A DNA stretch of 33,579 nucleotides from Flavobacteriaceae bacterium (GTDB taxonomy: Bacteria > Bacteroidota > Bacteroidia > Flavobacteriales > Flavobacteriaceae): positions 1 through 33,579 of the forward strand of contig JAOTYW010000005.1 in assembly GCA_029861705.1 (NCBI GenBank), written 5' to 3'. The first letter of the stretch is position 1, and every line of letters starts with the position of its first letter. The notes under the pieces were generated by a model. That model ran no database searches, was not told the DNA's origin, and saw nothing but the letters and a program-made list of their open reading frames with translations. Made by a program: the position numbers and the translations under genes. Below are positions 1 to 8,513 of this stretch, piece after piece.

Positions 1-1
1 A

Positions 2-1246
2 TTGGATTATGAAAGCATGATCCGCCAACCGGGAGACGCTAGACCCGAGAAGTTCTCATACGCGGATACGCGTCCTCTTATAGAACAACGGGATTGCCAT
101 ATGACACACACCAGTGTCGCTGTACATGAGCTTTTAAGAGAAGGATTTAGTAGATCTCCAATGTTTAACGGCAGAATAAAAAGCATTGGCCCTAGATATT
201 GCCCGTCGATTGAAGATAAAATTCACCGATTTGCAGATAAAGACAGCCATCAGATTTATGTTGAACCTGAAGGATTGAATACGGTTGAGGTTTATGTCAA
301 TGGATTTTCTACTTCCTTGCCTGAAGATATCCAGTACAAAGCACTGCGCTCGGTCAAGGGATTTGAAAAAGTAAAATTTTTTAGGCCCGGATACGCTATC
401 GAATATGATTACTTCCCTCCTACTCAATTAAAACACACCCTCGAAACAAAGATTATTGAGGGACTTTATTTCGCGGGTCAGATTAATGGTACTACTGGCT
501 ATGAAGAAGCTGCCTCTCAAGGACTAATGGCCGGGATAAATGCAAATTTAAAACTACACGAAAAAGAGCCCTTTGTTTTAAGAAGGGATCAGGCATATAT
601 TGGTGTCTTGATAGACGACTTAATAACTAAAGGAACCGAAGAACCTTACCGCATGTTTACTTCCAGAGCGGAGTACAGAACGCTGTTGCGACAAGATAAT
701 GCGGATTTGCGACTTACACCTTTAGGGCACGCCTTAGGATTAGCCTCAGATGAGCGAATGAAAGGAGTAGAGGCCAAAGCTTCAAAATCCAATGATTTTA
801 TAGCCTTCTTCTCAAAGACGAGTTTTGAACCGAAAGAGGTAAATGCAATTTTGGAACGTTTGGATTCAGCGCCCGTAAAACAGGCAGATAAGATGGTCAA
901 GGTCTTTTCGAGACCGAAAGTCACCATGGCACATATGATGGAGTTGCCCAAAGTAAAGGCCTATGTAGAGGAAAAAGAGCTGGACAGGGAGATTATGGAA
1001 CAGGCGGAAATCCAGGTAAAATATGCCGGATACATAGAGAAGGAAAAAAATAATGCTGATAAGTTGCAGCGACTAGAGGGGATTAAGATACCTGAGAGCT
1101 TTGATTATAGTAAACTTAGCTCCCTTTCAACTGAAGCGCGTCAAAAACTCCATTCAATTAGGCCCGCCACTATTTCTCAGGCTTCACGAATAAGTGGTGT
1201 TTCGCCTAGCGATATTAGTGTTTTACTTGTCTACCTGGGAAGATAG
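2..1246 (+). CDS. mnmG: MnmG (GidA), tRNA uridine 5-carboxymethylaminomethyl modification enzyme, C-terminal part
   Basis: This is the FAD-binding subunit of the MnmE-MnmG complex, which modifies the wobble uridine of certain tRNAs in the cytoplasm. About 414 codons are present. The reading frame is open at the left edge, and the family is usually about 620-630 residues, so roughly the first 200 residues (the main FAD-binding part) lie outside the window. Visible family signatures are RQPGDARPEKFSY near the start, CPSIEDKI, the FAD-domain stretch GLYFAGQINGTTGYEEAA, FTSRAEYRTLLRQDNADLRL, and the C-terminal helical domain that contacts MnmE and tRNA, ending ISGVSPSDISVLLVYLGR. The stop codon is followed at once by a parS-like palindrome. 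The assignment is secure; only the 5' end is missing. Confidence 0.97.
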   Translation: MDYESMIRQPGDARPEKFSYADTRPLIEQRDCHMTHTSVAVHELLREGFSRSPMFNGRIKSIGPRYCPSIEDKIHRFADKDSHQIYVEPEGLNTVEVYVNGFSTSLPEDIQYKALRSVKGFEKVKFFRPGYAIEYDYFPPTQLKHTLETKIIEGLYFAGQINGTTGYEEAASQGLMAGINANLKLHEKEPFVLRRDQAYIGVLIDDLITKGTEEPYRMFTSRAEYRTLLRQDNADLRLTPLGHALGLASDERMKGVEAKASKSNDFIAFFSKTSFEPKEVNAILERLDSAPVKQADKMVKVFSRPKVTMAHMMELPKVKAYVEEKELDREIMEQAEIQVKYAGYIEKEKNNADKLQRLEGIKIPESFDYSKLSSLSTEARQKLHSIRPATISQASRISGVSPSDISVLLVYLGR

Positions 1247-1254
1247 CTTCTTAG

Positions 1255-1270
1255 TGTTCCACGTGGAACA
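1255..1270. other. parS: parS-like centromere site (ParB-binding palindrome)
   Basis: TGTTCCACGTGGAACA is a perfect 16-bp palindrome lying 8 bp after the mnmG stop. It fits the broadly conserved ParB/Spo0J site TGTTnCACGTGnAACA, and the core GTTCCACGTGGAAC is the form I know from Pseudomonas parS sites. ParB loads here and spreads, and recruits SMC for chromosome segregation. mnmG often lies near the replication origin in bacteria, which agrees with the origin-proximal placement of parS. I saw no second copy in the window. Binding is inferred from sequence only. Confidence 0.82.
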
Positions 1271-1315
1271 TTAATGATTTAATCAGCTATTTATACAACC
1301 GTTCGCCGAATCTTC

Positions 1316-1346
1316 TTGTGTTAAGAGTGAAAATGGACTAATTTTG
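1316..1346 (+). promoter_or_regulatory. Bacteroidota-type promoter upstream of the methyltransferase gene
   Basis: A TTG (1316-1318) lies 20 bp before TAATTTTG (1339-1346), matching the Flavobacterium consensus TTG-N17-23-TAnnTTTG. The -7 box covers the TTG codon at 1344 that would give the longest reading frame, so transcription would begin just downstream. This favours the GTG start at 1377. Confidence 0.5.
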
Positions 1347-1376
1347 ACGCATCTTAGTCAATTACCACTAACTACC

Positions 1377-2204
1377 GTGCAAACTTTTTTAGAAACTAAA
1401 GACTATGCCGTCAGCGGCGAGGAATTCCGATTGCTATATGATCGGGAACTCGATATGCTAATTACAGATCCTCAGCCCCGGGAGATAGAGAAATACTATC
1501 AGAGCAATTCATATATCTCTCACACAGATTCATTCCAATCATTCGCGGATAAGCTGTATCATTTAGTAAAGAAATACATGCTTTGGAAGAAAATTCGAGT
1601 TATCGAACACTTTATTGGAGGCACTGGGAGTGTTTTGGATATAGGCGCCGGTACAGGGGATTTTCTCAGAATGGCTCGTAAACGAGGTTGGGAGATAAAT
1701 GGCGTTGAGCCAAATCACATGGCCAGAGGTTTGGCTTCAGAAAAACAAGTGATATTAATGCCAAAGATGAAGGATGTACAGGATGGATCTTATGATGCCA
1801 TTACTTTGTGGCATACACTCGAACATATACCCGATATCGATCGGCAAATAAAAGCCATGTTGGATTGCCTTAAAGAAAATGGGATCATTATTGTTGCTGT
1901 TCCAAATTTCAAATCCAAGGACGCGAAATATTATAAGGAGTTTTGGGCTGCCTATGATGTACCGCGTCATTTGTGGCATTTTTCACAGCTAGCAATTGAG
2001 CGTTTATTTGAAAAGCATAATGTGGAGTTGGTAAAAAAATCTCCTCTGCTCTTTGATGCCTATTACATTTCACTTCTCAGTGAAAAATACAAACATGGTA
2101 AGTCGAAATTTGCGCGGGCATTTTGGATGGGAATGCGATCTAATATGAGTGCATTGCAATCCAAGGAATATTCTTCTATCCTTTATATCTTAAAAAGGAA
2201 ATAA
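1377..2204 (+). CDS. Class I SAM-dependent methyltransferase
   Basis: This is a small-molecule or cell-component methyltransferase of the Methyltransf_23/UbiG-like class; the substrate cannot be read from the sequence. The SAM-binding glycine motif VLDIGAGTGDF lies about 86-96 residues in, followed by an acidic strand end (NGVEPN) and the motif IV/post-I region LWHTLEHIPD. The N-terminal lead KDYAVSGEEF and ISHTDSF is typical of a family widespread in Flavobacteria. There is no ATG. The frame can start at TTG 1344 or GTG 1377. I prefer GTG 1377 because a -7 box covers the TTG, and because about eight residues before KDYAVSG looks usual for relatives (from memory). It stands alone between mnmG and the OmpH-like gene. 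Confidence 0.88.
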   Translation: MQTFLETKDYAVSGEEFRLLYDRELDMLITDPQPREIEKYYQSNSYISHTDSFQSFADKLYHLVKKYMLWKKIRVIEHFIGGTGSVLDIGAGTGDFLRMARKRGWEINGVEPNHMARGLASEKQVILMPKMKDVQDGSYDAITLWHTLEHIPDIDRQIKAMLDCLKENGIIIVAVPNFKSKDAKYYKEFWAAYDVPRHLWHFSQLAIERLFEKHNVELVKKSPLLFDAYYISLLSEKYKHGKSKFARAFWMGMRSNMSALQSKEYSSILYILKRK

Positions 2205-2407
2205 ATCGCATTTTAAGCACCTCTAAGCGTCTTTTACAGACAAAAGGACTTCAGCCCTGTTTTACATTAATAACCGCAGGAAAGCGACGGAAAATAGACA
2301 ATATAGAATAGATGTATCTTATAGTTTTACAAATAATTATAAATATTAATTATTGTATTTCCAAAACGTTCTCTGTTCGATACAATGTGAAAATCAAACA
2401 GCTTTCT

Positions 2408-2415
2408 TACATTTG
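2408..2415 (+). promoter_or_regulatory. -7 promoter box of the OmpH-like gene
   Basis: TACATTTG matches the Bacteroidota -7 consensus TAnnTTTG and ends 19 bp before the ATG at 2435. The -33 element is imperfect: TGTG sits about 18 bp upstream where TTTG would be expected. The preceding intergenic stretch (2205-2407) is AT-rich, and I see no gene or clear terminator in it. Confidence 0.55.
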
Positions 2416-2434
2416 ACGCGCTAAAAAAAATCAA

Positions 2435-2941
2435 ATGAAATATTCTATTCTTTTTCTTTTTGCATTCGTACTTATTTCATGCTCCCAACAGAAGATCGGC
2501 TATGTAGATAATGTAACCCTGATGGATGGCTATCAGGAAAAAATAGACATCGAAGAGAAATACAAAATTAAAGTGGAAAACTTAGGCCGGAAGCGCGATA
2601 GTATTTCTCAGGCCTTCCAATTAGAAGCACAGGAATTTCAGAGTAGAGCGGAAAAAATGGCGGCATCTAAGGCGCAAAAGGAATATGACCTTCTTCAACA
2701 ACGCGGCCAATTCATTGGCCAGCAACTTCAACAAGAGGAACAAATTCTTCAGCAACAAGGTCAGCAGGAAATGGACAGTGTTGTACAAAAAGTAAAAGAA
2801 GAGATCAAAGCATTTGGGAAAGTAAACAAGTATACCTTCATTCTCGGAGGGGGAGAAGGAGGCAGCGTTCTCTACGGCCAGGAAGCCGATGATCTTACCG
2901 AAGAACTACTAAAGATCTTAAACGACAAATATAAGCAGTAA
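2435..2941 (+). CDS. OmpH/Skp-family periplasmic chaperone-like lipoprotein
   Basis: A 168-residue protein with a short signal peptide ending in the lipobox LISC (Cys16), so it is probably a lipoprotein of the periplasm. After the Cys comes the Skp/OmpH opening KIGYVDNVTLMDGYQE, then a long Gln- and Glu-rich helical stretch (about residues 40-130) expected to form the coiled-coil tentacles, and a C-terminal return strand YTFILGGGEGGSVLYG. Skp proteins bind unfolded outer-membrane proteins. Lipidation is a departure from soluble E. coli Skp but is common among Bacteroidota OmpH-like proteins. It has its own promoter and converges on the DoxX-like gene. Confidence 0.85.
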   Translation: MKYSILFLFAFVLISCSQQKIGYVDNVTLMDGYQEKIDIEEKYKIKVENLGRKRDSISQAFQLEAQEFQSRAEKMAASKAQKEYDLLQQRGQFIGQQLQQEEQILQQQGQQEMDSVVQKVKEEIKAFGKVNKYTFILGGGEGGSVLYGQEADDLTEELLKILNDKYKQ

Positions 2942-2960
2942 AGCCTTGGTATACAGATTG

Positions 2961-3359
2961 TTACACTTGTAACAAATACACAAGAAGTACGGCAGGAATA
3001 AAATATATTACGATAGTTTTGGCACCTTCATAGTCTTTAGCAATACGCTGCCCTAAAAGCAGGAATAAAAGGCTGGTACAGGCCAGGATACCTCCAACAT
3101 AGGCAAGCGTTGTTTCGCCTCCATTCAAAATTTGTAGAATACCTGAAAAACAAACAATTCCAGTGACCAATTCCAGAATAGTGATTACTCCGAGTAAGGC
3201 TGGAACCATATTGCGAAAAGGGGATTTTGAAAAATGATCTTTCAAAAAGCCAAAATTACCTTTCCAGTCGAATATTTTATCGAGAGCACTTTGTAAAAAA
3301 GTGATAAGTAAAAAAAGCAAGAGTAGAATTTCTGCACTATGCGAAAAAAGAGATTCCAT
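2961..3359 (-). CDS. DoxX-like integral membrane protein
   Basis: A 132-residue protein with four predicted transmembrane helices: about residues 9-28, 51-73, 82-102 and 113-131. Between helices 1 and 2 is a cytoplasmic loop, DKIFDWKGNFGFLKDHF. This layout and the SALDKI/NFGFLKDHF pattern are those of the DoxX/DoxD family, whose role here is unknown. It starts 20 bp after the holB stop and is probably co-transcribed with holB. Its last codons and stop lie in an inverted repeat (2958-2975, TTGTTACA and TGTAACAA) with no T-run. It converges with the OmpH-like gene. Confidence 0.8.
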   Translation of the reverse strand: MESLFSHSAEILLLLFLLITFLQSALDKIFDWKGNFGFLKDHFSKSPFRNMVPALLGVITILELVTGIVCFSGILQILNGGETTLAYVGGILACTSLLFLLLGQRIAKDYEGAKTIVIYFIPAVLLVYLLQV

Positions 3360-3379
3360 AGTCTTAAATTTTAGTGCTG

Positions 3380-4531
3380 CTAAGCAGCTTTTTTATGTAA
3401 AAGTCGGGTTAATTGTATAGAGAGATCCGTCCAGATAATCTTGGAATTGCCATTCCTTTCAATATGGTAATGCGCCTCTTCAAAGGCAGTTACTATATCC
3501 TGTAGGTTTTGTTCATGAATAAAAGGCGCAAAATTAGCTAGTTGAAAACCATCTATATGGATTTGCATATACGCTAATTCATCAACTCCATAATGAACCA
3601 ACATGGCTTGACGAATTAGCGCCAGACAATACGTGACAAATTTTTTCTGAGTTTCCCTTCCCGTTCTGGCCACCTCTTCACTCCATAAAATGAGCTCATG
3701 AACCGCACCCTTATTTTTCTTGGCTTTAAAAGCACTTCTCACCCATTGTACGAACCACCTTTCAAACACCAGATCTTCAGAATCTTTATTCATCAGATCT
3801 ATGGCTTTATTAAAATTACCGTTTGCTTCGTGAGCCACCTGCATGGCTTCCTCGTGCGATAAGCCATGTTCACTTAACGCTTGTGCGATTACTGCTTCCG
3901 ACAGAGGCGGAAAATGAATTACCTGACAGCGGGAATAAATGGTTTCCATGATCTTTTCTTCATCTTCAACCAGAAGAAGCATTATCGTTTTTTCCGGCGG
4001 CTCTTCGATGAGCTTGAGTAGTTTGTTTGCAGCGGAAGAATTCATCATCTCAGCCATCCAAATGATCATCACCTTATAGCCGCCTTCATATGCTTTTAGC
4101 GATAATTTTTTACTGATATCTAATGCTTCATCAACCCCAATTTGCCCTTGTTTTTTTTCCACACCGATAAGTCGATACCAATCAAACAGATTGCCATAAG
4201 GTTGTTCTTTGAGAAAATTCCGCCACTCCTCAATGTAATGATCGCTCACAGGATGGCTCTTGACCTTGTCAGAAGTTGCAACTGGAAACACAAAATGAAG
4301 GTCTGGATGCGAAAAAGAAGCACATTTAATATTGCAGGCTTCATCCCCATTGTTGTTTTCACCCTGGGAATTTTGGCAGAGTAAATAGCGCGCATATGCC
4401 AAGGCAGTTCCAAGTGTTCCGCTTCCTTCCCTACCTATGAACAATTGCGCATGCGGAATCCGCCCCGCATCGGCACTGGAAGTAAGGTGATGCTTAATAT
4501 GGGTAAGGCCTAATATGTCCTGAAACAGCAT
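3380..4531 (-). CDS. holB: DNA polymerase III subunit delta-prime
   Basis: This is the clamp-loader delta' subunit, an AAA+ protein that helps load the sliding clamp at replication forks. The 383-residue protein opens [18 protein letters not shown]. Its nucleotide-binding loop is degenerate (GREGSGTLG, about residues 33-41, no Lys), as is usual for delta'. A Cys cluster (Cys52, Cys66, Cys70) recalls the zinc module, with only three cysteines visible. Then follow [25 protein letters not shown] and the sensor region [11 protein letters not shown]. The ATG at 4531 is preceded within 4 bp by a -7 box, which suggests a leaderless transcript. It diverges from pgk and leads into the DoxX-like gene. 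Confidence 0.95.
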   Translation of the reverse strand: MLFQDILGLTHIKHHLTSSADAGRIPHAQLFIGREGSGTLGTALAYARYLLCQNSQGENNNGDEACNIKCASFSHPDLHFVFPVATSDKVKSHPVSDHYIEEWRNFLKEQPYGNLFDWYRLIGVEKKQGQIGVDEALDISKKLSLKAYEGGYKVMIIWMAEMMNSSAANKLLKLIEEPPEKTIMLLLVEDEEKIMETIYSRCQVIHFPPLSEAVIAQALSEHGLSHEEAMQVAHEANGNFNKAIDLMNKDSEDLVFERWFVQWVRSAFKAKKNKGAVHELILWSEEVARTGRETQKKFVTYCLALIRQAMLVHYGVDELAYMQIHIDGFQLANFAPFIHEQNLQDIVTAFEEAHYHIERNGNSKIIWTDLSIQLTRLLHKKAA

Positions 4532-4535
4532 GCAT

Positions 4536-4543
4536 CAAATATA
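4536..4543 (-). promoter_or_regulatory. -7 promoter box directly upstream of holB
   Basis: Read on the minus strand, TATATTTG matches TAnnTTTG exactly and lies 4 bp before the holB ATG. The predicted transcription start falls on or beside the start codon. I found no clear TTG/TTTG -33 element at the usual distance, so confidence is moderate. Confidence 0.45.
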
Positions 4544-4584
4544 GAACATTGATGAATATCTTCTGGAAATATTGCACCGCTGTT

Positions 4585-4614
4585 TTTGTGACGAATGTTG
4601 AATTCATACATTTG
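4585..4614 (+). promoter_or_regulatory. Promoter of pgk
   Basis: TTTG (4585-4588), 18 bp, then TACATTTG (4607-4614) is a full match to the Bacteroidota consensus. The expected transcription start is about 4619-4621, giving a leader of some 15 nt before the ATG at 4636. This rules against the longer reading frame that begins at 4549, because that start would lie upstream of the promoter. Confidence 0.75.
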
Positions 4615-4635
4615 CCGAGCTACAAAAATTACAGC

Positions 4636-5826
4636 ATGATCACAATAGACGATTTTAATTTTGAGAATAAGCGCGCGCTTATTCGCGTCGACTTCAATGT
4701 TCCTCTAAATGATGAGGGCGAGGTAACAGACGCTACGCGTATAGAAGCAGCGAAACCTTCCATTATAAAGGTGCTTGAAGATGGCGGGAGTGTGGTTCTA
4801 ATGAGTCATCTTGGCAGGCCTAAAGGCTCCCTAAATCCAAAATTGTCTTTATCTCATATTGTAGATACAGCATCGGAAACAATTGGTGTAAATGTGAAGT
4901 TTGTTGCGGATTGCATCGGGGATAATGTGCGCCAAGCTGTTGCGTCACTTGAATCCGGGGAGATCCTTCTTCTCGAAAATTTGCGCTTCTACGCTGAGGA
5001 AGAGTTAGGCGATGAGAAATTTGCAGAACAACTATCTGAATGGGGCGATATCTATGTAAATGATGCCTTTGGGACTGCACACCGGGCACATGCATCTACT
5101 ACTAAAATTGCAGCTTATTTTTCTGGCCGCAAATGCTTTGGCTCTTTATTAGCAAATGAGATCATAGCCATTGACAAGGTCCTTTCTTCTGGAGAAAAAC
5201 CTGTCACTGCCATTTTAGGTGGGGCAAAAGTCTCTTCGAAGATCACGATTATTGAGAACATCCTTGATGCCGTAGATCATTTGATCATTGGAGGCGGTAT
5301 GACCTATACCTTCATAAAGGCACAAGGAGGAGAAATAGGCGATTCCATATGCGAGCTTGATAAATTGGAGTTGGCGATCAACCTATTGGAAAAAGCAAAA
5401 GCGAAGGGCGTTACAGTGCATCTTCCTGTTGATGTACTCGCAGCAAGCGAATTTAGTAATGATGCCGATGTACAGATATCAGCCGTTGATCAAATACCTT
5501 CTGGTTGGCAGGGGTTAGATGCCGGCCCAAGAACCCTGGAACACTTTAAATCTGTTATTCTTGCTTCTAAAACAATCTTGTGGAACGGGCCAATTGGCGT
5601 ATTTGAAATGCCAAATTTTGCCAAGGGTACCATTGCGATGGGCACCTATGTTGAAAAAGCCACCAAACAGGGTGCCTTTTCCCTGGTAGGAGGGGGCGAT
5701 TCGGTCGCTGCTGTAAAGCAGTTTGGCTTTGCCGATAAGGTAAGCTATGTATCAACCGGAGGAGGTGCTATGCTGGAAAGCTTAGAAGGAAAAACCCTAC
5801 CGGGAATTGCGGCCATTCTTAATTGA
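4636..5826 (+). CDS. pgk: Phosphoglycerate kinase
   Basis: This glycolytic enzyme transfers phosphate between 1,3-bisphosphoglycerate and ADP in the cytoplasm. From the chosen start ([13 protein letters not shown]) it has 396 residues, the normal bacterial length. Signatures are [13 protein letters not shown], the substrate loop [25 protein letters not shown], the hinge region [23 protein letters not shown] and the nucleotide-binding GGGDSVAAV. The frame is open upstream to 4549, but the promoter at 4585-4614 and the family N-terminus both support 4636. It is followed by a 100-bp gap containing a TTTTGCAAAA palindrome but no clear terminator, then the lytic transglycosylase gene. Confidence 0.98.
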   Translation: MITIDDFNFENKRALIRVDFNVPLNDEGEVTDATRIEAAKPSIIKVLEDGGSVVLMSHLGRPKGSLNPKLSLSHIVDTASETIGVNVKFVADCIGDNVRQAVASLESGEILLLENLRFYAEEELGDEKFAEQLSEWGDIYVNDAFGTAHRAHASTTKIAAYFSGRKCFGSLLANEIIAIDKVLSSGEKPVTAILGGAKVSSKITIIENILDAVDHLIIGGGMTYTFIKAQGGEIGDSICELDKLELAINLLEKAKAKGVTVHLPVDVLAASEFSNDADVQISAVDQIPSGWQGLDAGPRTLEHFKSVILASKTILWNGPIGVFEMPNFAKGTIAMGTYVEKATKQGAFSLVGGGDSVAAVKQFGFADKVSYVSTGGGAMLESLEGKTLPGIAAILN

Positions 5827-5926
5827 TCCTGTTTTAACGATTATTTAGCCCCTTTTGCAAAAAGAATTTTATAGATTACTAAAAAATTCGCACTTTAGTT
5901 AGCCCCACTACGTAAATTTCAGTTTT

Positions 5927-7477
5927 ATGTATTTAAAAAACAGCACATTAGCACTGCTGTCAGCGCTTCTGTATATATCTGTCGCCTCCGGCCAGGAAGG
6001 GGCTGCTGTACAAATAGAAACTTCGTTGACAGAGGTAGGAATTACGGAGACCAAAGAGAAAGAAGATGTATTTCAAGACTTGCCCCTGGCTTCTAAATGG
6101 GACAGTTTATGGTTAGTTGAAGTGGCTTCAAGGCAGGATATGTTCAGGGAAATGCATGATGCCGTTATAACTTCTTCAGATACGGAGGAGGAATTTATGC
6201 AAATAGATACGGAGGTGTTAAAAGCAAGATTGGCCGCCCTGGATTCGAAAACCCCATTTAACATTTCCTATAACCCTTCTCTGGAAAGCGTAATCAACTC
6301 CTTTTTAAAAAATAAAAAACAGCTCATCGAACGGATGCTAACTGTGAGCGAGTTCTATTTTCCCCTCTTCGAACAAGAATTAGACGCACACGACCTGCCC
6401 CTGGAAATTAAATACCTTGCCATTGTAGAATCTGCTTTAAATCCACGTGCCCGTTCGCGTGTCGGTGCGAAAGGACTTTGGCAATTTATGTATGGGACGG
6501 GTAAAATGTATGATCTGGATGTCTCAAGCTATGTCGATGAACGAAATGACCCTGTTGCTTCTACTAAGGCAGCATGTCTTTATCTAAAAAAACTACATGA
6601 AATTTTTGGCGACTGGGATTTAGCACTGGCTGCGTATAACTCCGGGCCGGGAAATGTGAATAAAGCCATACGCCGTTCAGGAGGATATGAAAATTACTGG
6701 AATATCCGCAGAAATTTACCCAGGGAAACAGCTGGTTATCTCCCGGCATTTCTTGCAACAATGTATCTGTTTGAATATGCGGATGAACATGGAATAGTAA
6801 AAAAAGATGCTGGTCGTTTTTACCAGGAAACAGATACGGTATTGGTAAAAAACATGATCACCTTTGATCAGATCACCAACTTTGTTCCCGTCACCATGGA
6901 CGATCTTAAGCTATTGAACCCATCCTATAAATTAAATATTATTCCCAGGGTAGAGGGGAAGAAGTATTATCTGCGCTTACCGGTTTCAGCCTTGGGCACT
7001 TTTGTGGCCAATGAGAAGGCAATATATGATCTCGCTAAGGAGCAACTTGCCAATAATGAAACACCATTACCTGAAATGGTTAAGGCCCAACAGAAAATCA
7101 GATATCGGGTTCGGAGCGGCGACTATCTTGGTAAGATCGCAGAGCGTTATCGGGTAGGTGTAAGCGACATCAAGCGTTGGAACGGATTGAGGAGCAATAT
7201 GCTGAGAGTAGGCCAAAGACTCACAATATACCCCAGGAATTCCGTGGCCTATGCGACGCCTAAAAAATCGAAACCTTCAACACAAAACACCCAGACGACT
7301 AGTGGATCCAAGGTCCATACGGTTCGAAAAGGGGATTCACTATGGACAATAGCCAGAAAATATCCGGGAGTGACTATCGAAAAATTAAAAATTTGGAACG
7401 GTATTAGTGGTACACGATTAATGCCAGGCACAAAACTAAAACTATGCGATTGCTCCATTTCAGCTTCAGGCCAATGA
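5927..7477 (+). CDS. mltD: Membrane-bound lytic murein transglycosylase (MltD type) with two LysM domains
   Basis: This periplasmic enzyme cleaves peptidoglycan glycan strands to 1,6-anhydro products. The 516-residue protein has a signal peptide (about residues 1-22), an SLT domain around residues 150-290 with the catalytic Glu168 in the motif IVESALNPRARSRVGAKGLW, and the family motif ALAAYNSGPGNV. Two LysM peptidoglycan-binding repeats follow, at about 392-435 (YRVRSGDYLGKIAERY) and 462-506 (HTVRKGDSLWTIARKY), joined by a Thr/Ser/Lys linker. Its stop overlaps the start of the DUF4837 lipoprotein gene (ATGA), so the two are probably translated together. The gene symbol follows E. coli MltD, which has the same domain order. 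Confidence 0.92.
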   Translation: MYLKNSTLALLSALLYISVASGQEGAAVQIETSLTEVGITETKEKEDVFQDLPLASKWDSLWLVEVASRQDMFREMHDAVITSSDTEEEFMQIDTEVLKARLAALDSKTPFNISYNPSLESVINSFLKNKKQLIERMLTVSEFYFPLFEQELDAHDLPLEIKYLAIVESALNPRARSRVGAKGLWQFMYGTGKMYDLDVSSYVDERNDPVASTKAACLYLKKLHEIFGDWDLALAAYNSGPGNVNKAIRRSGGYENYWNIRRNLPRETAGYLPAFLATMYLFEYADEHGIVKKDAGRFYQETDTVLVKNMITFDQITNFVPVTMDDLKLLNPSYKLNIIPRVEGKKYYLRLPVSALGTFVANEKAIYDLAKEQLANNETPLPEMVKAQQKIRYRVRSGDYLGKIAERYRVGVSDIKRWNGLRSNMLRVGQRLTIYPRNSVAYATPKKSKPSTQNTQTTSGSKVHTVRKGDSLWTIARKYPGVTIEKLKIWNGISGTRLMPGTKLKLCDCSISASGQ

Positions 7478-8454
7478 AACGCTCACTGATTTTTTCCATT
7501 TGTCTTTTTCTCGCCTTTTCTTGTTTAGACAAGAAGAAAGTTAATTATAAACCCGCATCCATTGGGGCCATCAATACCCTGGCAGTCATCATGGAAACAC
7601 GCCTATGGGAAGGCACAGTAGGAGATAAGATCCGCGAAAAGTTTGCTGCCCCAAGCCTGGGTCTGACCTGGGAAGAACCTATCTTTTCTATAGATCATAT
7701 GCCCAAAAGTGTTTTCACAGGGCAAACGAGGCACCGCAGATCGGTATTATATGTTAGCCTGGACAGTCTTGATATTGCCCAGATCCAGACAGATACCTAT
7801 GCTACGCCTCAGCGCATTGGCGTAATAAAAGGGGAAACAGAAGAACAGCTAATTGCTAATATTGAAGCTGGAGCAGACAGACTCATTGCTTCTTACAAGA
7901 AACTTGAATTGGAAGAGACCCAAAAGAGATTTTTACGGTCCTTAAATAAAGAAAAAGCCCTTGAAGAGGAATTTGGCATCCGTTTACGCATACCATCCAT
8001 ATACACGGTCGGAAAACAAGAATCCAATTTTATTTGGATCGACAGGCAAATACCCAGGGGCACCATGAATATTCTGGCCTATACCATACCTGGAGGAAGC
8101 TTGAGTAATGATTCTACCTTAGTAAGCGATATTGTGAAAATGCGCGATTCTATAGGTATGAAATACATTCCCGGCCCTGATATCCCTAATAAGACAACTT
8201 ACATGATTACCGAAAAGGCCTTTGCACCCTATGTCTTTATTACGGCCCTGAAAGATAAAAAAGCTATCGAGGTCAGGGGCATATGGGAAGTGAAGAATTA
8301 TCCCATGGCCGGCCCTTTTCAAACCTATATTATTGATGACCCGGAACGGGATCGCAAATTGGTAATAGAAGGCTTCACTTTTGCACCGGCTACCAACAAA
8401 CGCGACTATATGTTTGAGTTGGAAGCCATCCTTAAGACTGTAGAGTTCCTCTAA
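7474..8454 (+). CDS. DUF4837 family lipoprotein
   Basis: A 326-residue protein of the Bacteroidota family DUF4837, function unknown. I chose the ATG at 7474, which overlaps the mltD stop by ATGA. An in-frame ATG at 7444 would add ten residues in front of the signal peptide. From 7474 the protein begins with a clear lipoprotein signal, KRSLIFSICLFLAFSC (Cys17), so it is likely anchored in a membrane on the periplasmic side. The body contains the family stretches ETRLWEGTVGDKIREKF, a long Lys/Glu helix around residue 145-175, and GIWEVKNYPMAGPF. Pairing with mltD suggests a role in envelope or peptidoglycan upkeep, but that is inference. A terminator hairpin follows 10 bp after the stop. Confidence 0.88.
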   Translation: MKRSLIFSICLFLAFSCLDKKKVNYKPASIGAINTLAVIMETRLWEGTVGDKIREKFAAPSLGLTWEEPIFSIDHMPKSVFTGQTRHRRSVLYVSLDSLDIAQIQTDTYATPQRIGVIKGETEEQLIANIEAGADRLIASYKKLELEETQKRFLRSLNKEKALEEEFGIRLRIPSIYTVGKQESNFIWIDRQIPRGTMNILAYTIPGGSLSNDSTLVSDIVKMRDSIGMKYIPGPDIPNKTTYMITEKAFAPYVFITALKDKKAIEVRGIWEVKNYPMAGPFQTYIIDDPERDRKLVIEGFTFAPATNKRDYMFELEAILKTVEFL

Positions 8455-8464
8455 GGAATAAAAA

Positions 8465-8488
8465 AACCCCTTTCTCCTGAAAGGGGTT
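8465..8488. terminator. Bidirectional terminator between the DUF4837 gene and the first small membrane protein
   Basis: AACCCCTTT, a 6-base loop, then AAAGGGGTT make a perfect 9-bp stem. On the minus strand it is followed by TTTT, a strong terminator for the small gene ending at 8514. On the plus strand it lies 10 bp after the DUF4837 stop with a weaker T-rich tail. Confidence 0.85.
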
Positions 8489-8513
8489 ATTCTATATTGA
8501 AGGATTTTAGTTT

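Noticed and set aside
2958-2975. Inverted repeat TTGTTACA/TGTAACAA between the OmpH-like and DoxX-like genes
   Set aside because: Short and AT-rich, without a T-run on either strand, and it overlaps the DoxX-like stop codon; not enough for a terminator.
4549-4635. Longer N-terminus of pgk
   Set aside because: The promoter lies inside this part, and the added residues do not resemble Pgk.
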